DNA of 64,000 nucleotides from G963675935 sp963675935 (GCA_963675935.2 OY780964.2:1550001-1614000), one strand, 5' to 3'; counted from the first letter of the stretch, positions 41,774 to 51,170 are shown. Program-made: numbers and translations. Notes: generated by a model not told the origin, from the letters alone.

Positions 41774-42139
41774 TTAAAAAATGCAGCCGCTTGCGGCTTC
41801 GCAATGGTTGTCAGTTGTCAGCTTGCTCTGGTGTTGTTGCTGGAGCAGTTGTGCATCTTTTTCCGCCAGGATGGACATTGTGAGTCCACAAAGCACAACG
41901 ATGAAAGCAACGGTAAATCCGACTACCTTTACTACCTTGGATCGCTTTGGTGCAAGCAGGAATGGAAGAAAAAACAAACATAGCATTGTCGAAAACAAAG
42001 AACTGTACAGCTTCGTTGAAAAACTATTCCAGCAACCGTTCTGATACACATGAAAAGCAGCCCAGCATATGTATGCCAAACCCAACGCCGCTACGATTTG
42101 TTGCGACCAACGCAATTTGGCGTACACGTTTGATTCCAT
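41774..42139 (-). CDS. Small membrane protein, duplicate 1
   Basis: 121 residues with ~3-4 hydrophobic helices. MESNVYAKLRWSQQIVAALGLAYICWAAFHVY matches the N-terminus of the next gene upstream (MESNEYAKLRRFNQIAGALTLAYTCWLVTDVY), and both share QSKL.TDN near the end. The last residues (HCEAASGCIF) come from a family K sequence (GCCGCAAGCGGC), extending this copy beyond its paralogue. Function unknown. Confidence 0.65.
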   Translation of the reverse strand: MESNVYAKLRWSQQIVAALGLAYICWAAFHVYQNGCWNSFSTKLYSSLFSTMLCLFFLPFLLAPKRSKVVKVVGFTVAFIVVLCGLTMSILAEKDAQLLQQQHQSKLTTDNHCEAASGCIF

Positions 42140-42185
42140 TTCTCAACTATCCTTTCCCCAACTCCTCCGACCTTCGCGTGTTATT

Positions 42186-42518
42186 TCAGTTGTCAGTAAT
42201 CAGTTTGCTCTGGTTTTGTTGCTCGGCAAAAATTGCTTTCTGCGTCTCTAACGCCCTGAACAGAAAAATCACTGCCAGGAAGCAAGGCAGCAATATCGCA
42301 CATCGCCCCCATTTTGCCCATTTCTTATCAATAGAGTTTAGAATGAAGCTCACACCCACCGAACAAAACATAACAGTTGACCATGTATAATAACTGTCCC
42401 AACTGGTCCATAGGCCGCTACGATACACATCCGTTACCAACCAACATGTATACGCCAAAGTCAGCGCCCCAGCGATTTGGTTAAACCTTCGCAATTTGGC
42501 GTACTCGTTTGATTCCAT
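42186..42518 (-). CDS. Small membrane protein, duplicate 2
   Basis: 110 residues, ~3 hydrophobic helices, paralogue of 41774-42139. Its ATG lies one nucleotide after the proC stop, and the end of proC (GGGGAAGAG) serves as its ribosome-binding site, so it is translated with proC. Function unknown. Confidence 0.65.
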   Translation of the reverse strand: MESNEYAKLRRFNQIAGALTLAYTCWLVTDVYRSGLWTSWDSYYTWSTVMFCSVGVSFILNSIDKKWAKWGRCAILLPCFLAVIFLFRALETQKAIFAEQQNQSKLITDN

Positions 42519-42519
42519 T

Positions 42520-43332
42520 TTATCTCTTCCCCAACTCTTCCGACCGTCGCGTGGCGGCTTCGACGGCGGCCATCAGCGCGGCGCGAACGCCGCCGGCCTC
42601 CATCGCCGCAACGCCGGCGATGGTCGTGCCGCCGGGACTCGTCACGCGATCCTTCAACACCGCCGGATGCTCGCCGGTCTCGATCACCATTTGCGCCGAG
42701 CCAAGCACGGTTCGAGCGGCCATCGCCGCAGCCATCGCGCGGGGCAAACCCATCCGCACGCCGCCGTCGCTTAGGGCCTCGATCATTAAATAAACGAACG
42801 CCGGGCCGGAACCGGATAGGCCCGTCACGGCGTCCATCATTTTCTCCTCGACCAGCCAAGCCGCGCCGAGTGAATCGAGCAACCGGCCGACCAGGGCGCC
42901 GTCGTCCTTTGTGGCATGTTCGCCGAGGCAGTAGGCCGACGTGCCTTGCCCGACCAGACACGGCGTGTTGGGCATCACGCGGACGATCCGAACGTCCTGC
43001 CCAAACCGCTCGGCCAGCGAGGCCAGCCGTACGCCCGCACAAATCGAAACCAGCAGCCGCCGAGGGCCGATCTTGCCGCGAAGCTCAGCCGCGACGGCCG
43101 GCATCTGTTGCGGTTTGACGGCCAAAAAAATCACGCCCGACTGTTCGACAACGCGGCTGTTGTCGGCGGTGATCTGAGCGCCGGTGGCTTTGGCAAACCG
43201 CTGCCGCACCGATTCATCGGGGTCGGCGGCGCAAAGCCGGTCGGGCGCGGTCAGGCCCGCTTTCAAGAAGCCCCGGGCGAGGGCCGTGGCCATTTGCCCG
43301 GCACCGATCAGTCCAATTCTTTCGTTCAACAT
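42520..43332 (-). CDS. proC: Pyrroline-5-carboxylate reductase
   Basis: 270 residues; ATG 43332 begins MLNERIGLIGAGQMATALARGFL, the NAD(P) Rossmann loop at the N-terminus. VIFLAVKPQQMPAV, VRVMPNTPCLVGQG and the P5C reductase signature SGSGPAFVYLMIEALSDGGVRMGL followed by RVTSPGGTT are all present. Catalyses the last step of proline synthesis in the cytosol. Confidence 0.95.
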   Translation of the reverse strand: MLNERIGLIGAGQMATALARGFLKAGLTAPDRLCAADPDESVRQRFAKATGAQITADNSRVVEQSGVIFLAVKPQQMPAVAAELRGKIGPRRLLVSICAGVRLASLAERFGQDVRIVRVMPNTPCLVGQGTSAYCLGEHATKDDGALVGRLLDSLGAAWLVEEKMMDAVTGLSGSGPAFVYLMIEALSDGGVRMGLPRAMAAAMAARTVLGSAQMVIETGEHPAVLKDRVTSPGGTTIAGVAAMEAGGVRAALMAAVEAATRRSEELGKR

Positions 43333-43442
43333 GCCAACGCCGCTGCTCGGGGGGGTAATGCAATATCCCACACCCCCAATGCTACGTCAAAGGCGGCGAT
43401 GGTTCAAGTGGCATCATTGGCTCGTCCTCTAAAGACAATACT

Positions 43443-43587
43443 CTCGTGCCCACGCTCCGCGTGGGAACGCACTTCTTCGACGCTCCCGCGTCGCGGGGAG
43501 TGCTAACCGACGTTGCCTTTTGGTCCGGGCGCCACGGGACGCAGGAGCGTCCGGCCGGTGCGTTCCCACGCGGAGCGTGGGAACGAG
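43443..43587. repeat. Palindromic repeat family C (copy 3)
   Basis: GCCCACGCTCCGCGTGGGAA...TTCCCACGCGGAGCGTGGGA with inner arms. It is bracketed by an exact 17-bp direct repeat TGGTTCAAGTGGCATCA at 43400-43416 and 43591-43607. It lies in the divergent spacer of proC and priA. Confidence 0.87.
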
Positions 43588-43663
43588 GACTGGTTCAAGT
43601 GGCATCAATCTTCCGGATTATCGCCGCATGACGAGAAACGCGGGCTAGACAACCGCGGCCCCA

Positions 43664-45973
43664 ATGCCCATCATGGTGGGGATGAACGCCGATCAACGCC
43701 AACTCTTCGACACCCTGCCGGAACCGTGGGAAACCGACGACCAATCGCAGCGGCTGGTCGCCCGGGTGGTCGTTTCGGCGGGTTCGGCCCGGGAGTTCGA
43801 CTACCTCGTGCCAGATGAATTGCGAGAAAACGTCGAGATTGGGCGAAGGGTAAAGGTTCCGCTGGGGGCCGGAAACCGGCTGGTCATCGGCTATTGCGTC
43901 GGGGTGGAAGATCGACCGGCCGGCCCTCGGCGGCTCAAACCGATTCATTCGGTGCTGGACCAGCGCAGCCTGCTTTCGCCGGCCATGTTGCGACTGACTC
44001 GCTGGATCGCCGACCATTACCTCTGCGACTGGGCCACGGTGTTGGATGCCGTCGTGCCGGCCGGCGTTCGAGTCGGCGCGGGCACGCGCATGACCACGCT
44101 GCTGTCGATCGATCCGGACTATTCTCCCAAGGGAGAGGGGACGGAGAAGCTGCCGCCCAAGCAACTCGAAGTTCTCAAGGCGTTGGCCGAGGCCGGGTGC
44201 CCGATCTCGCCCGGCGAATTGGCCCGAGCGGCGCGATGCACAACCGCCCCGATTACCGCGCTGCGTCGCAAGGGATTGATCCGTTCGCGGACGGTGCGAG
44301 CGGCCCCGCGGCGGCCCGACGAAATCGTGCCGGCCCAAGAAAAACATCTCGTGCTCAATCCCGACCAGCAGCAGGCGTTGCAAACGATTCTCGACGCGAT
44401 GAACTCGCGCCGGCATCGCACGATTCTCATCCACGGCGTGACCGGCAGCGGGAAAACCGAGGTCTACATCCAGGCCATTCAGGAAACGATCCATTTCGGC
44501 CGGCAGGCGATTGTTTTGGTGCCGGAAATCAGTCTGACGCCGCAGACTGTCGAACGGTTTCGCCGTCGATTCGGCTCGGTGGCCGTTTTGCACAGCCACT
44601 TGAGCGACGCGGAGCGCCACTGGCATTGGCAGCAAATCGCCGAGGGCGCGGCGCCGGTGATTGTCGGCGCCCGGAGCGCAATTTTCGCCCCCGCGCCGAA
44701 TCTCGGATTGATCGTTTTGGACGAGGAGCACGAGTCGTCGTTCAAGCAGGAGAGCGCGCCGCGGTATCATGCACGCGACGTTGCCGTGGCCCGGGCGGCG
44801 GCCGAGAAAATTCCGCTGATACTCGGTTCGGCCACGCCGTCGCTTGAAAGTTGGCGTCGGGCGCAAGACGGCGAGTATACGTTGATCTCGATGCCGCGTA
44901 GGGTGATGGACCGCCCGATGCCGGCCGTGGGCACGATCGACCTGCGAGCGCAGCGAGTCGGCGGCGGCCTTTCGCGCGGGGCCATCAGCCGGCAGTTGCT
45001 CGCGGCGATGAAGACCGCGCTCGACGACGACGGCCAAGTGATTTTGCTCCTGAACCGGCGCGGTTTTTCGACGCACATCCAGTGTCCGGCGTGCGGATTC
45101 GTCGCTGTGTGTCCCGAGTGCGACATTGCGCTCACGCACCACAGGACCGAGGAAATCGCGCTTTGCCATTATTGCGATTACCAGATTCCCGCGCCGTCGA
45201 AATGTCCGACGTGCGGGTTCATGGGCATTCACTATTCCGGCTTGGGCACGCAGCGGCTCGAGGCCGAGGTTCGCGCCCGATTCCCCAACATGCTGTGTCT
45301 GCGGATGGACACCGACACGATGCAGGGCCACGGCAGCCACGAGCGGGCGCTGGAGTCGTTTCGCTCGGGCAAGGTTCGCATTTTGCTGGGCACGCAGATG
45401 ATCGCCAAGGGGCTTGATTTTCCCGGCGTCACGCTGGTCGGAGTCATCAACGCCGACACCGCATTGCATCTGCCCGACTTTCGTGCCGCCGAACGCACGT
45501 TTCAATTGGTCACGCAGGTGGCCGGCCGAACGGGTCGCGGGCCGAAGGGCGGCCGGGTGTTGGTGCAAACTTTCAGCCCGGAGCATCCGGCGATATGCGC
45601 GGCCGTGCGGCACGATTTCGCGCGGTTCGCCGCCGGCGAGTTGCCCTTGCGGCAGATGCTTCGCTACCCGCCGTTTGCCTCGATGATCCGGCTGGTTGTG
45701 CGAGGACCGGTCGAAGCGGTCGCGGCTGGGTTTGCCAAGACAATTACCGAGCGGCTGGAAGCGGCCTTGAAGCAGAACGGGACCGACGCTAGGGTGTTGG
45801 GGCCGGCGCCGTGCCCTTTCGCCCGGCTGAGGGGGAATTATCGCTTCCAGATTCAGACGCAAGCCGCCGACGGCGATGGGCTTCGGGCGGCCGTGGCGGC
45901 GGCCACCGCCGAGTTGGCCCCGCCGGACGACGTGCAGTGGATCGTCGACGTGGACCCGGTGGATATGCTTTAG
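43664..45973 (+). CDS. priA: Primosomal replication helicase PriA
   Basis: 769 residues. The N-terminal DNA-binding part (VVVSAGSAREFDYLVPDEL), Walker A HGVTGSGKTEVYI (~259-266), the DEEH box VLDEEHESSFKQESAPRYHARDVA (~352), the zinc cluster of paired Cys (CPACGFVAVCPECD, CHYC, CPTCG, ~473-520) inserted between helicase lobes, and GTQMIAKGLDFPGVTLVGV in lobe 2 are all as in PriA. The start could also be ATG 43682 (MNADQRQ). Restarts stalled replication forks. Confidence 0.94.
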   Translation: MPIMVGMNADQRQLFDTLPEPWETDDQSQRLVARVVVSAGSAREFDYLVPDELRENVEIGRRVKVPLGAGNRLVIGYCVGVEDRPAGPRRLKPIHSVLDQRSLLSPAMLRLTRWIADHYLCDWATVLDAVVPAGVRVGAGTRMTTLLSIDPDYSPKGEGTEKLPPKQLEVLKALAEAGCPISPGELARAARCTTAPITALRRKGLIRSRTVRAAPRRPDEIVPAQEKHLVLNPDQQQALQTILDAMNSRRHRTILIHGVTGSGKTEVYIQAIQETIHFGRQAIVLVPEISLTPQTVERFRRRFGSVAVLHSHLSDAERHWHWQQIAEGAAPVIVGARSAIFAPAPNLGLIVLDEEHESSFKQESAPRYHARDVAVARAAAEKIPLILGSATPSLESWRRAQDGEYTLISMPRRVMDRPMPAVGTIDLRAQRVGGGLSRGAISRQLLAAMKTALDDDGQVILLLNRRGFSTHIQCPACGFVAVCPECDIALTHHRTEEIALCHYCDYQIPAPSKCPTCGFMGIHYSGLGTQRLEAEVRARFPNMLCLRMDTDTMQGHGSHERALESFRSGKVRILLGTQMIAKGLDFPGVTLVGVINADTALHLPDFRAAERTFQLVTQVAGRTGRGPKGGRVLVQTFSPEHPAICAAVRHDFARFAAGELPLRQMLRYPPFASMIRLVVRGPVEAVAAGFAKTITERLEAALKQNGTDARVLGPAPCPFARLRGNYRFQIQTQAADGDGLRAAVAAATAELAPPDDVQWIVDVDPVDML

Positions 45974-45986
45974 AGGAACGGACTTC

Positions 45987-47306
45987 ATGTTGACACCATC
46001 GCGATTGTGGCATAGCCGGCGGGTGAGGCGGTTGCTGACGGCGCCGTGGCGTGGAGTTCAGGCCGTCGTGAAAAACGCGCCGCAAAGATTGGACTCGCTT
46101 CGCAAATTGCCCGGCCGAACGCTCGACCGCGCGGCGATCGGTTGGGAAAACCGCCGGCGGCGCCGCAAGAAGCCGGCGGAACTGGTCATCTTCGACGATT
46201 GCTTCCCTTTTTCCGCGTTTCGCGTCGCTGAGTTCAATGCGTATTTCGACGAATTTCCCTCGGCTGAACTTTATTCGACCGGCGTCCTCCGCGAGGGAAA
46301 GTGGATGAACGCCGGTTTTCGGGAGGTTGTCGCCGACTACGAGGCGAGGTTTCCCCAAAACGCCGGCCGCACGCGGCTATTTCATCCCGACCGCATCGTG
46401 CGAGCCAAACTGGCCTACGTCGTGTTCGTCCACAACGCCGCGTTTTTTCTAAAAACCATCGAGCGCGACCGCCTTCCTTTCGTGTTCACGCTCTATCCGG
46501 GCGGCGGTTTCCAATTGAACACCCCGGCCGGCGACGCGCGGTTGCGGAAGGTTTTGCAATCGCCCTGGTTCCGCAAGGTCATCGTCACGCAGCGCATCAC
46601 GCGCGATTATCTCGTCGACGGACGATTTTGCCGGCCGGACCAGATCGAATTCATCTACGGCGGGGTCCATCCAGCCGATCGGCTCCTCGAAAACCTTCCT
46701 CCGCGATTGAAATATCCAAAAACCAAGCCGACGTTCGACCTGTGCTTCGTGGCCAACAAGTACATGCCCCGGGGAATCGACAAGGGATACGACGTTTTCA
46801 TCGACGTGGCCAAGCGGCTCGCCCAGGCGGCGGCCGACATTCGTTTCCACGTGGTCGGCCCGTTCGACGCCGGCGACATTGACGTGAGCGACATCGCCGA
46901 CCGGATTCGCTTTCATGGGCATCAGCCGACCGACTTCTTTCCCGAATTTTACTCACGGATGGACGCGATTCTTTCGCCCAATGTTCCGTTCACGCTTGGG
47001 CCGGGCTATTTCGACGGATTTCCGACCGGCTGCTGCGTCGAGGCCGCGTTGTGCGGCACGGCCGTGTTCTGCTCCGACGAACTGGGGATGAACGTCGCGC
47101 TGGCCGACGGCAAGGAGCTTGTGATTGTTCCACGCGACGCCGAGACGATCGCCAACCGCATCCTCGCCTACTACCGCGACGCCGAGGCCCTGGAGCGGCT
47201 GTCGTCGGCTGGGCAGGCGGCGTTTCGGCGGGTGTACGACGTTCCGAGCCAAATGGCCCCGCGGATACGGCTGCTGCGCGAGGCGTTGTTACGTGAACCC
47301 GTTTAG
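45987..47306 (+). CDS. Glycosyltransferase, GT4-like
   Basis: 439 residues; AGAGG precedes ATG 45987, 14 nt after the priA stop. A basic N-terminus is followed by an N-terminal domain with FVFTLYPGGGFQLN and a C-terminal GT-B domain: TFDLCFVANKYMPRGIDKGYDVFIDVAKRL, IRFHVVGPFD, RIRFHGHQ, then GFPTGCCVEAALCGTAVFCSDELGM (nucleotide-binding EAALCG block). Acceptor unknown. Its TAG stop lies inside the repeat that starts at 47300. Confidence 0.75.
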   Translation: MLTPSRLWHSRRVRRLLTAPWRGVQAVVKNAPQRLDSLRKLPGRTLDRAAIGWENRRRRRKKPAELVIFDDCFPFSAFRVAEFNAYFDEFPSAELYSTGVLREGKWMNAGFREVVADYEARFPQNAGRTRLFHPDRIVRAKLAYVVFVHNAAFFLKTIERDRLPFVFTLYPGGGFQLNTPAGDARLRKVLQSPWFRKVIVTQRITRDYLVDGRFCRPDQIEFIYGGVHPADRLLENLPPRLKYPKTKPTFDLCFVANKYMPRGIDKGYDVFIDVAKRLAQAAADIRFHVVGPFDAGDIDVSDIADRIRFHGHQPTDFFPEFYSRMDAILSPNVPFTLGPGYFDGFPTGCCVEAALCGTAVFCSDELGMNVALADGKELVIVPRDAETIANRILAYYRDAEALERLSSAGQAAFRRVYDVPSQMAPRIRLLREALLREPV

Positions 47307-47380
47307 CCGGTGAACTTGTTCGCCGCGGATGTTCGGCGATTCCAGCTAAAAACGCGGCGAACAAGTTCGCCGGCTAAACG
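47300..47380. repeat. Palindromic repeat family B (copy 2), supplies a stop codon
   Basis: CGTTTAGCCGGTGAACTTGT...CGCCGGCTAAACG. The TAG at 47304-47306 in its left arm is the stop of the glycosyltransferase gene. Confidence 0.88.
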
Positions 47381-47453
47381 GCCAATCCCGACCGGACGCC
47401 GGCCCCGTGAACGTCTGGCACATTTTCCCGTCTTGCCGTACAATGGGGGGACC

Positions 47454-49205
47454 ATGTCGTACCGTTCGATCAAGCGTGTACTTGGCGAGACCAGCCTGGA
47501 GCGGAAATGCCGCTTCCTGTTCGGGGCTTGTCTGTTGCTGCTAATCACGGCCAGCTTTTGGTTGTACGGCAAACGGACCAACAATATCATCGATGAGCAG
47601 AACCGCAGCACGGGGTATCTGCTGACGCTTCAAGAAATGCAGGCCGCTCACGCCCGCAACTTTCCCAGCGAGAAGAAGTTCGAGGATTTGGCGAAACAAT
47701 TGAGCAGTATTTTCAGCGAACAGCCTTACGACGTCAAATTCATCCTCCCCAACCCTTCGCCGGCTGACCCGGCAAAACCCGACAACATCGCCCGCGACGA
47801 TGCTTTTGGACGTGATGTGCTCAACCAGTTTTTGAAGAACAAACCTCGCAAATCCGTGATGGCCGACAAGGACGAGTTCTACGGCAGGATATCCGATGAC
47901 GGCAACACCTATTCTTATTACCAGGCGATTCGCGCGAACAATAGAATTTGTTTTAGCGCCTGCCATCAGTCCCTCAGCCGCATCATGGGAGAAGAGGGCT
48001 GGCTCGAGCCGGTGGCGGGCAAAAGCACTGCGGAAGCCAATGGCGATTTGATGGCGGTCGCGCGTTTGACCATTTCCACCGAGCCGACCCGCAAGAGCAT
48101 CAATCTGAATAGAGCGATTCTGATTGCCACCGCCATCATCACCGTCTTCCTCGCCATGATGGCTTCCTACGCCATCATTCGCTACGTCATCGTCAAGCCG
48201 CTGCGCCATCTGCGCGACGTGAGCGACGCGGTCAGCCGCGGCAACACCTCGCTCCGGGCCGACATCCACACCGGCGACGAGTTCGAGGAACTTTCCGAGG
48301 CGTTCAACCGCATGTTGCGTCACTTGATCGACGCCCAGGAAGAATTGCGCCAACTTAACGTCAGCCTCGACGGCAAAGTCGATGAACTGGCCCAGGCCAA
48401 CATGCGGCTCTACGAATTGAACATGCTCAAGAGCGACTTCTTGGCCACGATGAGCCACGAGCTGCGCACGCCGCTGAACAGCATTTTGGGCTTCAGCGAA
48501 GTCCTCGACTCGATCGACTCGTTGGACGAAAAGCAAAAACGCTACGTGCAGAACATCCAGAAGTCGGGCAAAACGCTGCTCGAGATGATCAACGACATTC
48601 TCGACTTGGCGAAGATCGAGAACGGCAAGATGGAGACCCGGCCGAGCGATTTCCGCATCGCCCAGGTGGTGGCGGCGCAATGCGACATGGCCCGGCCGCT
48701 TACGGAGCGTAAAAACATCGACATCGAGTGCATCGCCGACGGCGATCTGCCGCCGATGCACCAGGACCAGGCCCGGGTGCAGCAAATCCTCAACAATCTG
48801 CTCTCGAACGCCATCAAATTCACGCCCGAGGGAGGGCGAATCGTCGTCTCGGCCACGCGCGACGAGTCGAACTTCTTGACGCTCCGGGTGATCGACACGG
48901 GCGTGGGCATCGCCCCGGAGGATCAACTGACGATTTTCGAGAAGTTCCGTCAAGGCAAGACGGCCATGCCCAGCGGCGACGCCATGACGCGCGAGTATTC
49001 GGGCAGCGGCCTGGGGCTTTCGATCGTCAAGGAGCTTTGCCGGCTGTTGGGCGGCGAGGTTTCGCTACAAAGCGAGCTTGGCAAGGGCAGCACGTTCACC
49101 GTCCGCATCCCTTGGATGCTTCAAGACCAACCCCGGCTCGACGCCGCGATTATCGAAGGTTTTGAGAGTTTCGCCAAACAGCGATTCGAGCCGGCGGGGG
49201 AGTAG
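47454..49205 (+). CDS. Membrane sensor histidine kinase
   Basis: 583 residues from ATG 47454 (MSYRSIKRVL), with GGGGGG just upstream; a longer frame passes through the repeat and is rejected. TM1 ~21-40, a periplasmic domain to ~218 of the DUF3365 kind containing ICFSACHQS (CX3CH, ~166), TM2 ~221-243, HAMP (VKPLRHLRDVSDAVSRGN), HisKA with MSHELRTPLNSILGFSEVL (H~334), and HATPase N-box NNLLSNAIKFTPEGG, DTGVGIAPED and GSGLGLSIVKEL. The CX3CH could bind haem or metal; standard haem c sites are CX2CH, so this is uncertain. No response regulator gene is adjacent. Confidence 0.88.
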   Translation: MSYRSIKRVLGETSLERKCRFLFGACLLLLITASFWLYGKRTNNIIDEQNRSTGYLLTLQEMQAAHARNFPSEKKFEDLAKQLSSIFSEQPYDVKFILPNPSPADPAKPDNIARDDAFGRDVLNQFLKNKPRKSVMADKDEFYGRISDDGNTYSYYQAIRANNRICFSACHQSLSRIMGEEGWLEPVAGKSTAEANGDLMAVARLTISTEPTRKSINLNRAILIATAIITVFLAMMASYAIIRYVIVKPLRHLRDVSDAVSRGNTSLRADIHTGDEFEELSEAFNRMLRHLIDAQEELRQLNVSLDGKVDELAQANMRLYELNMLKSDFLATMSHELRTPLNSILGFSEVLDSIDSLDEKQKRYVQNIQKSGKTLLEMINDILDLAKIENGKMETRPSDFRIAQVVAAQCDMARPLTERKNIDIECIADGDLPPMHQDQARVQQILNNLLSNAIKFTPEGGRIVVSATRDESNFLTLRVIDTGVGIAPEDQLTIFEKFRQGKTAMPSGDAMTREYSGSGLGLSIVKELCRLLGGEVSLQSELGKGSTFTVRIPWMLQDQPRLDAAIIEGFESFAKQRFEPAGE

Positions 49206-49255
49206 CAGCAATTGCCGTTGACATTTGGACCCAGGAATAACAAATTGGCGAGTTG

Positions 49256-49317
49256 TACGTGGGACGGATTTCCGAATCCGTCTGGTTTTCAGGGACGGAT
49301 TCGGAAATCCGTCCTAC
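49256..49317. repeat. Palindromic element after the kinase gene
   Basis: GGGACGGATTTCCGAATCCG and CGGATTCGGAAATCCGTCC, inverted around ~12 bp. Single copy of this family in the window. Confidence 0.83.
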
Positions 49318-49388
49318 CATAATTGCACAACTTATTTTTTCACATCGCCTTGTGCGGCCTTATTCATCAACAAACACCGGAGCCGATC

Positions 49389-50240
49389 ATGCGATTTGGA
49401 ATGAACCTGCTGTTGTGGACCGATGTGCTGACCGACGCGGCGATTCCGCTTGTGGAGCAGATCAAGGAGATCGGCTTCGATGCCGTCGAACTGCCGCTGT
49501 ATGAGGTGGACGTGGACAAATACGCGAAATGGGGCAAACGCTTGGACGACCTCGGCCTGGCGCGAACCGCCGCGACCGTTCGCGGCCCCGACGACAATCC
49601 GATGAGCGCCGACCCGGCGATTCGCCGCCGGGGCGTCGAGGCCAACAAGGCCGCGCTGGACTGTTGCCAAGCGGCCGGCGTCGAAACGATGGCCGGGCCG
49701 TTCCATTCCGCCTTGGGATTGTTCAGCGGCGCCGGACCGACGCGGGACGAATGGCGCTGGGCCGTCGATAGCATGAAGGAACTGGCCGAGTATGCCGAAA
49801 AATGCAACGTGAACTTGGGACTAGAGTATCTCAATCGGTTCGAGTGCTACCTGTTGAACACGGCGGCCGACGGCGCGCGGTTCTGCCGCGACGTGGCCCA
49901 TCCGCGCTGCCAAATGATGTACGACACGTTCCACTCGCACATCGAGGAAAAGAGCACGCCGGCGGCGATTCACGCCTTGAAGGGCTGCCTGGGCCACGTG
50001 CATATTTCCGAGAACGACCGCAGCACGCCCGGCTCGGGCAACGTCCGCTGGGCCGAAACGTTCGACACCCTGCACGAGATCGGCTACGACGGTCTGATGG
50101 TGATCGAGGCCTTCGGGCTGTCGCTCGAGCGATTGGTTCCGGCCACGAAAATCTGGCGTCGCATGTACGAGAGCGAGCGGCAATTGGCTTCCGACGGGTT
50201 GAAGTTCATGAAGACGGAAGTTGGGAAGCGGTGGAAGTGA
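49389..50240 (+). CDS. Sugar epimerase/isomerase TIM-barrel protein
   Basis: 283 residues. MRFGMNLLLWTD, DAVELPLYEVD, NLGLEYLNRFECYLLNT (catalytic Glu), CQMMYDTFHSHIEE (metal Asp and His), GHVHISENDRSTPGSG and GLMVIEAFG (second Glu) are the landmarks of the D-tagatose/D-psicose 3-epimerase branch of xylose isomerase-like proteins. Substrate unproven. Confidence 0.85.
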   Translation: MRFGMNLLLWTDVLTDAAIPLVEQIKEIGFDAVELPLYEVDVDKYAKWGKRLDDLGLARTAATVRGPDDNPMSADPAIRRRGVEANKAALDCCQAAGVETMAGPFHSALGLFSGAGPTRDEWRWAVDSMKELAEYAEKCNVNLGLEYLNRFECYLLNTAADGARFCRDVAHPRCQMMYDTFHSHIEEKSTPAAIHALKGCLGHVHISENDRSTPGSGNVRWAETFDTLHEIGYDGLMVIEAFGLSLERLVPATKIWRRMYESERQLASDGLKFMKTEVGKRWK

Positions 50241-50250
50241 GGAATTGCTG

Positions 50251-50988
50251 ATGTCGCCCACTGCCGAACCGCCGTTTGAATCGCAGCCGAAAGGCATCTC
50301 GCTCGACGAGTTGACCCAGGCGTTCGCGCAGGTCATTAAAGGCGGCGACGAAGAATATAAAGGGGTCGGGAGTCTTTGTCAGGACGCCGCCGCTGCATCG
50401 GCCATCAACGCGCCGGCCGCAGCCGCGACCGCCCCGGAGCCGCCGCCGGCCGACGACGCCTGCCCCATCAGCCCGCGCACGATTTTCGAGGCGATGCTGT
50501 TTGTGGGCAATCGCGACAATCGGCCGCTTCCGCCGGCTCGCGCGGCAGAGTTGATGCGCGATGTCACAACCGACGAAATCCCGTCGCTGGTCGATGAGTT
50601 GAATCGCCGCTACGCCGAGACGGGGGCGCCGTACCACGTCGTCGGCGAGGGCGACGGCTACCGGCTGACATTGCGCCGCGAATTCCAATCGTTGCGTGAC
50701 CGGTTTTACGGCCGGGTGCGCGAGGCTCGACTGTCGCAGGCGTCCATCGACGTGCTGGCCCTGGTGGCCTACCAGCAGCCGATCACGGCCGACAAGATCG
50801 GCCATTTGCGAGGCAAGCCCAGCAGCCACATTTTGTCGCATCTGGTCCGCCGGGGTCTGTTGCGGATCGAGCGTCCGGAGGCCCATCGCCGCACGGCGCA
50901 CTACCATACGACGGACCGCTTCTTGCGGCTGTTCAATTTGGAATCGCTCGACGATCTGCCGCGGAGCGAAGACCCGGAGCCGACGTAG
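50251..50988 (+). CDS. scpB: Segregation and condensation protein B, with a repeat-derived insert
   Basis: 245 residues; GAGG ~10 nt before ATG 50251. Tandem winged helices: ISPRTIFEAMLFVGNRDNRPL, LVDELNRRY, YRLTLRREF, LSQASIDVLALVAYQQPITADKIGHLRGK and SHILSHLVRRGLLRI are as in ScpB, the SMC partner. The N-terminal ~80 residues are an extra low-complexity extension; inside it EEYKGVGSLCQD is the translation of a family G repeat arm (50358-50378). No scpA is adjacent. Confidence 0.88.
   Translation: MSPTAEPPFESQPKGISLDELTQAFAQVIKGGDEEYKGVGSLCQDAAAASAINAPAAAATAPEPPPADDACPISPRTIFEAMLFVGNRDNRPLPPARAAELMRDVTTDEIPSLVDELNRRYAETGAPYHVVGEGDGYRLTLRREFQSLRDRFYGRVREARLSQASIDVLALVAYQQPITADKIGHLRGKPSSHILSHLVRRGLLRIERPEAHRRTAHYHTTDRFLRLFNLESLDDLPRSEDPEPT
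50358..50378. repeat. Repeat family G arm inside scpB
   Basis: AAGGGGTCGGGAGTCTTTGT is the exact reverse complement of the right arm at 31.55 kb. It is coding and in frame (KGVGSLC). Confidence 0.8.
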
Positions 50989-51170
50989 CTATCACCCCAT
51001 CCAACACCGCCATAACAGGGGGTGTAGCATTGTTTTTTTGTGGGCATCGGCGATAATCTTGCAATGCTCGCACCTACGCCATTCGGCGTGATTATCCCGC
51101 CCATGCCGGAAGACGAGTGCGTATTGCATTATCGTTTTTTCTTAACCCGGAATTTTTGGGAGGGTGCGCC

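Noticed and set aside
43595..45988. A 797-codon minus-strand open frame
   Set aside because: It is antisense to priA, with no recognisable domain and Arg/His-rich composition.
50400..50440. Frameshift in the scpB N-terminus
   Set aside because: The Ala-rich stretch is low complexity and in frame with the downstream ScpB core; no evidence of a shift.
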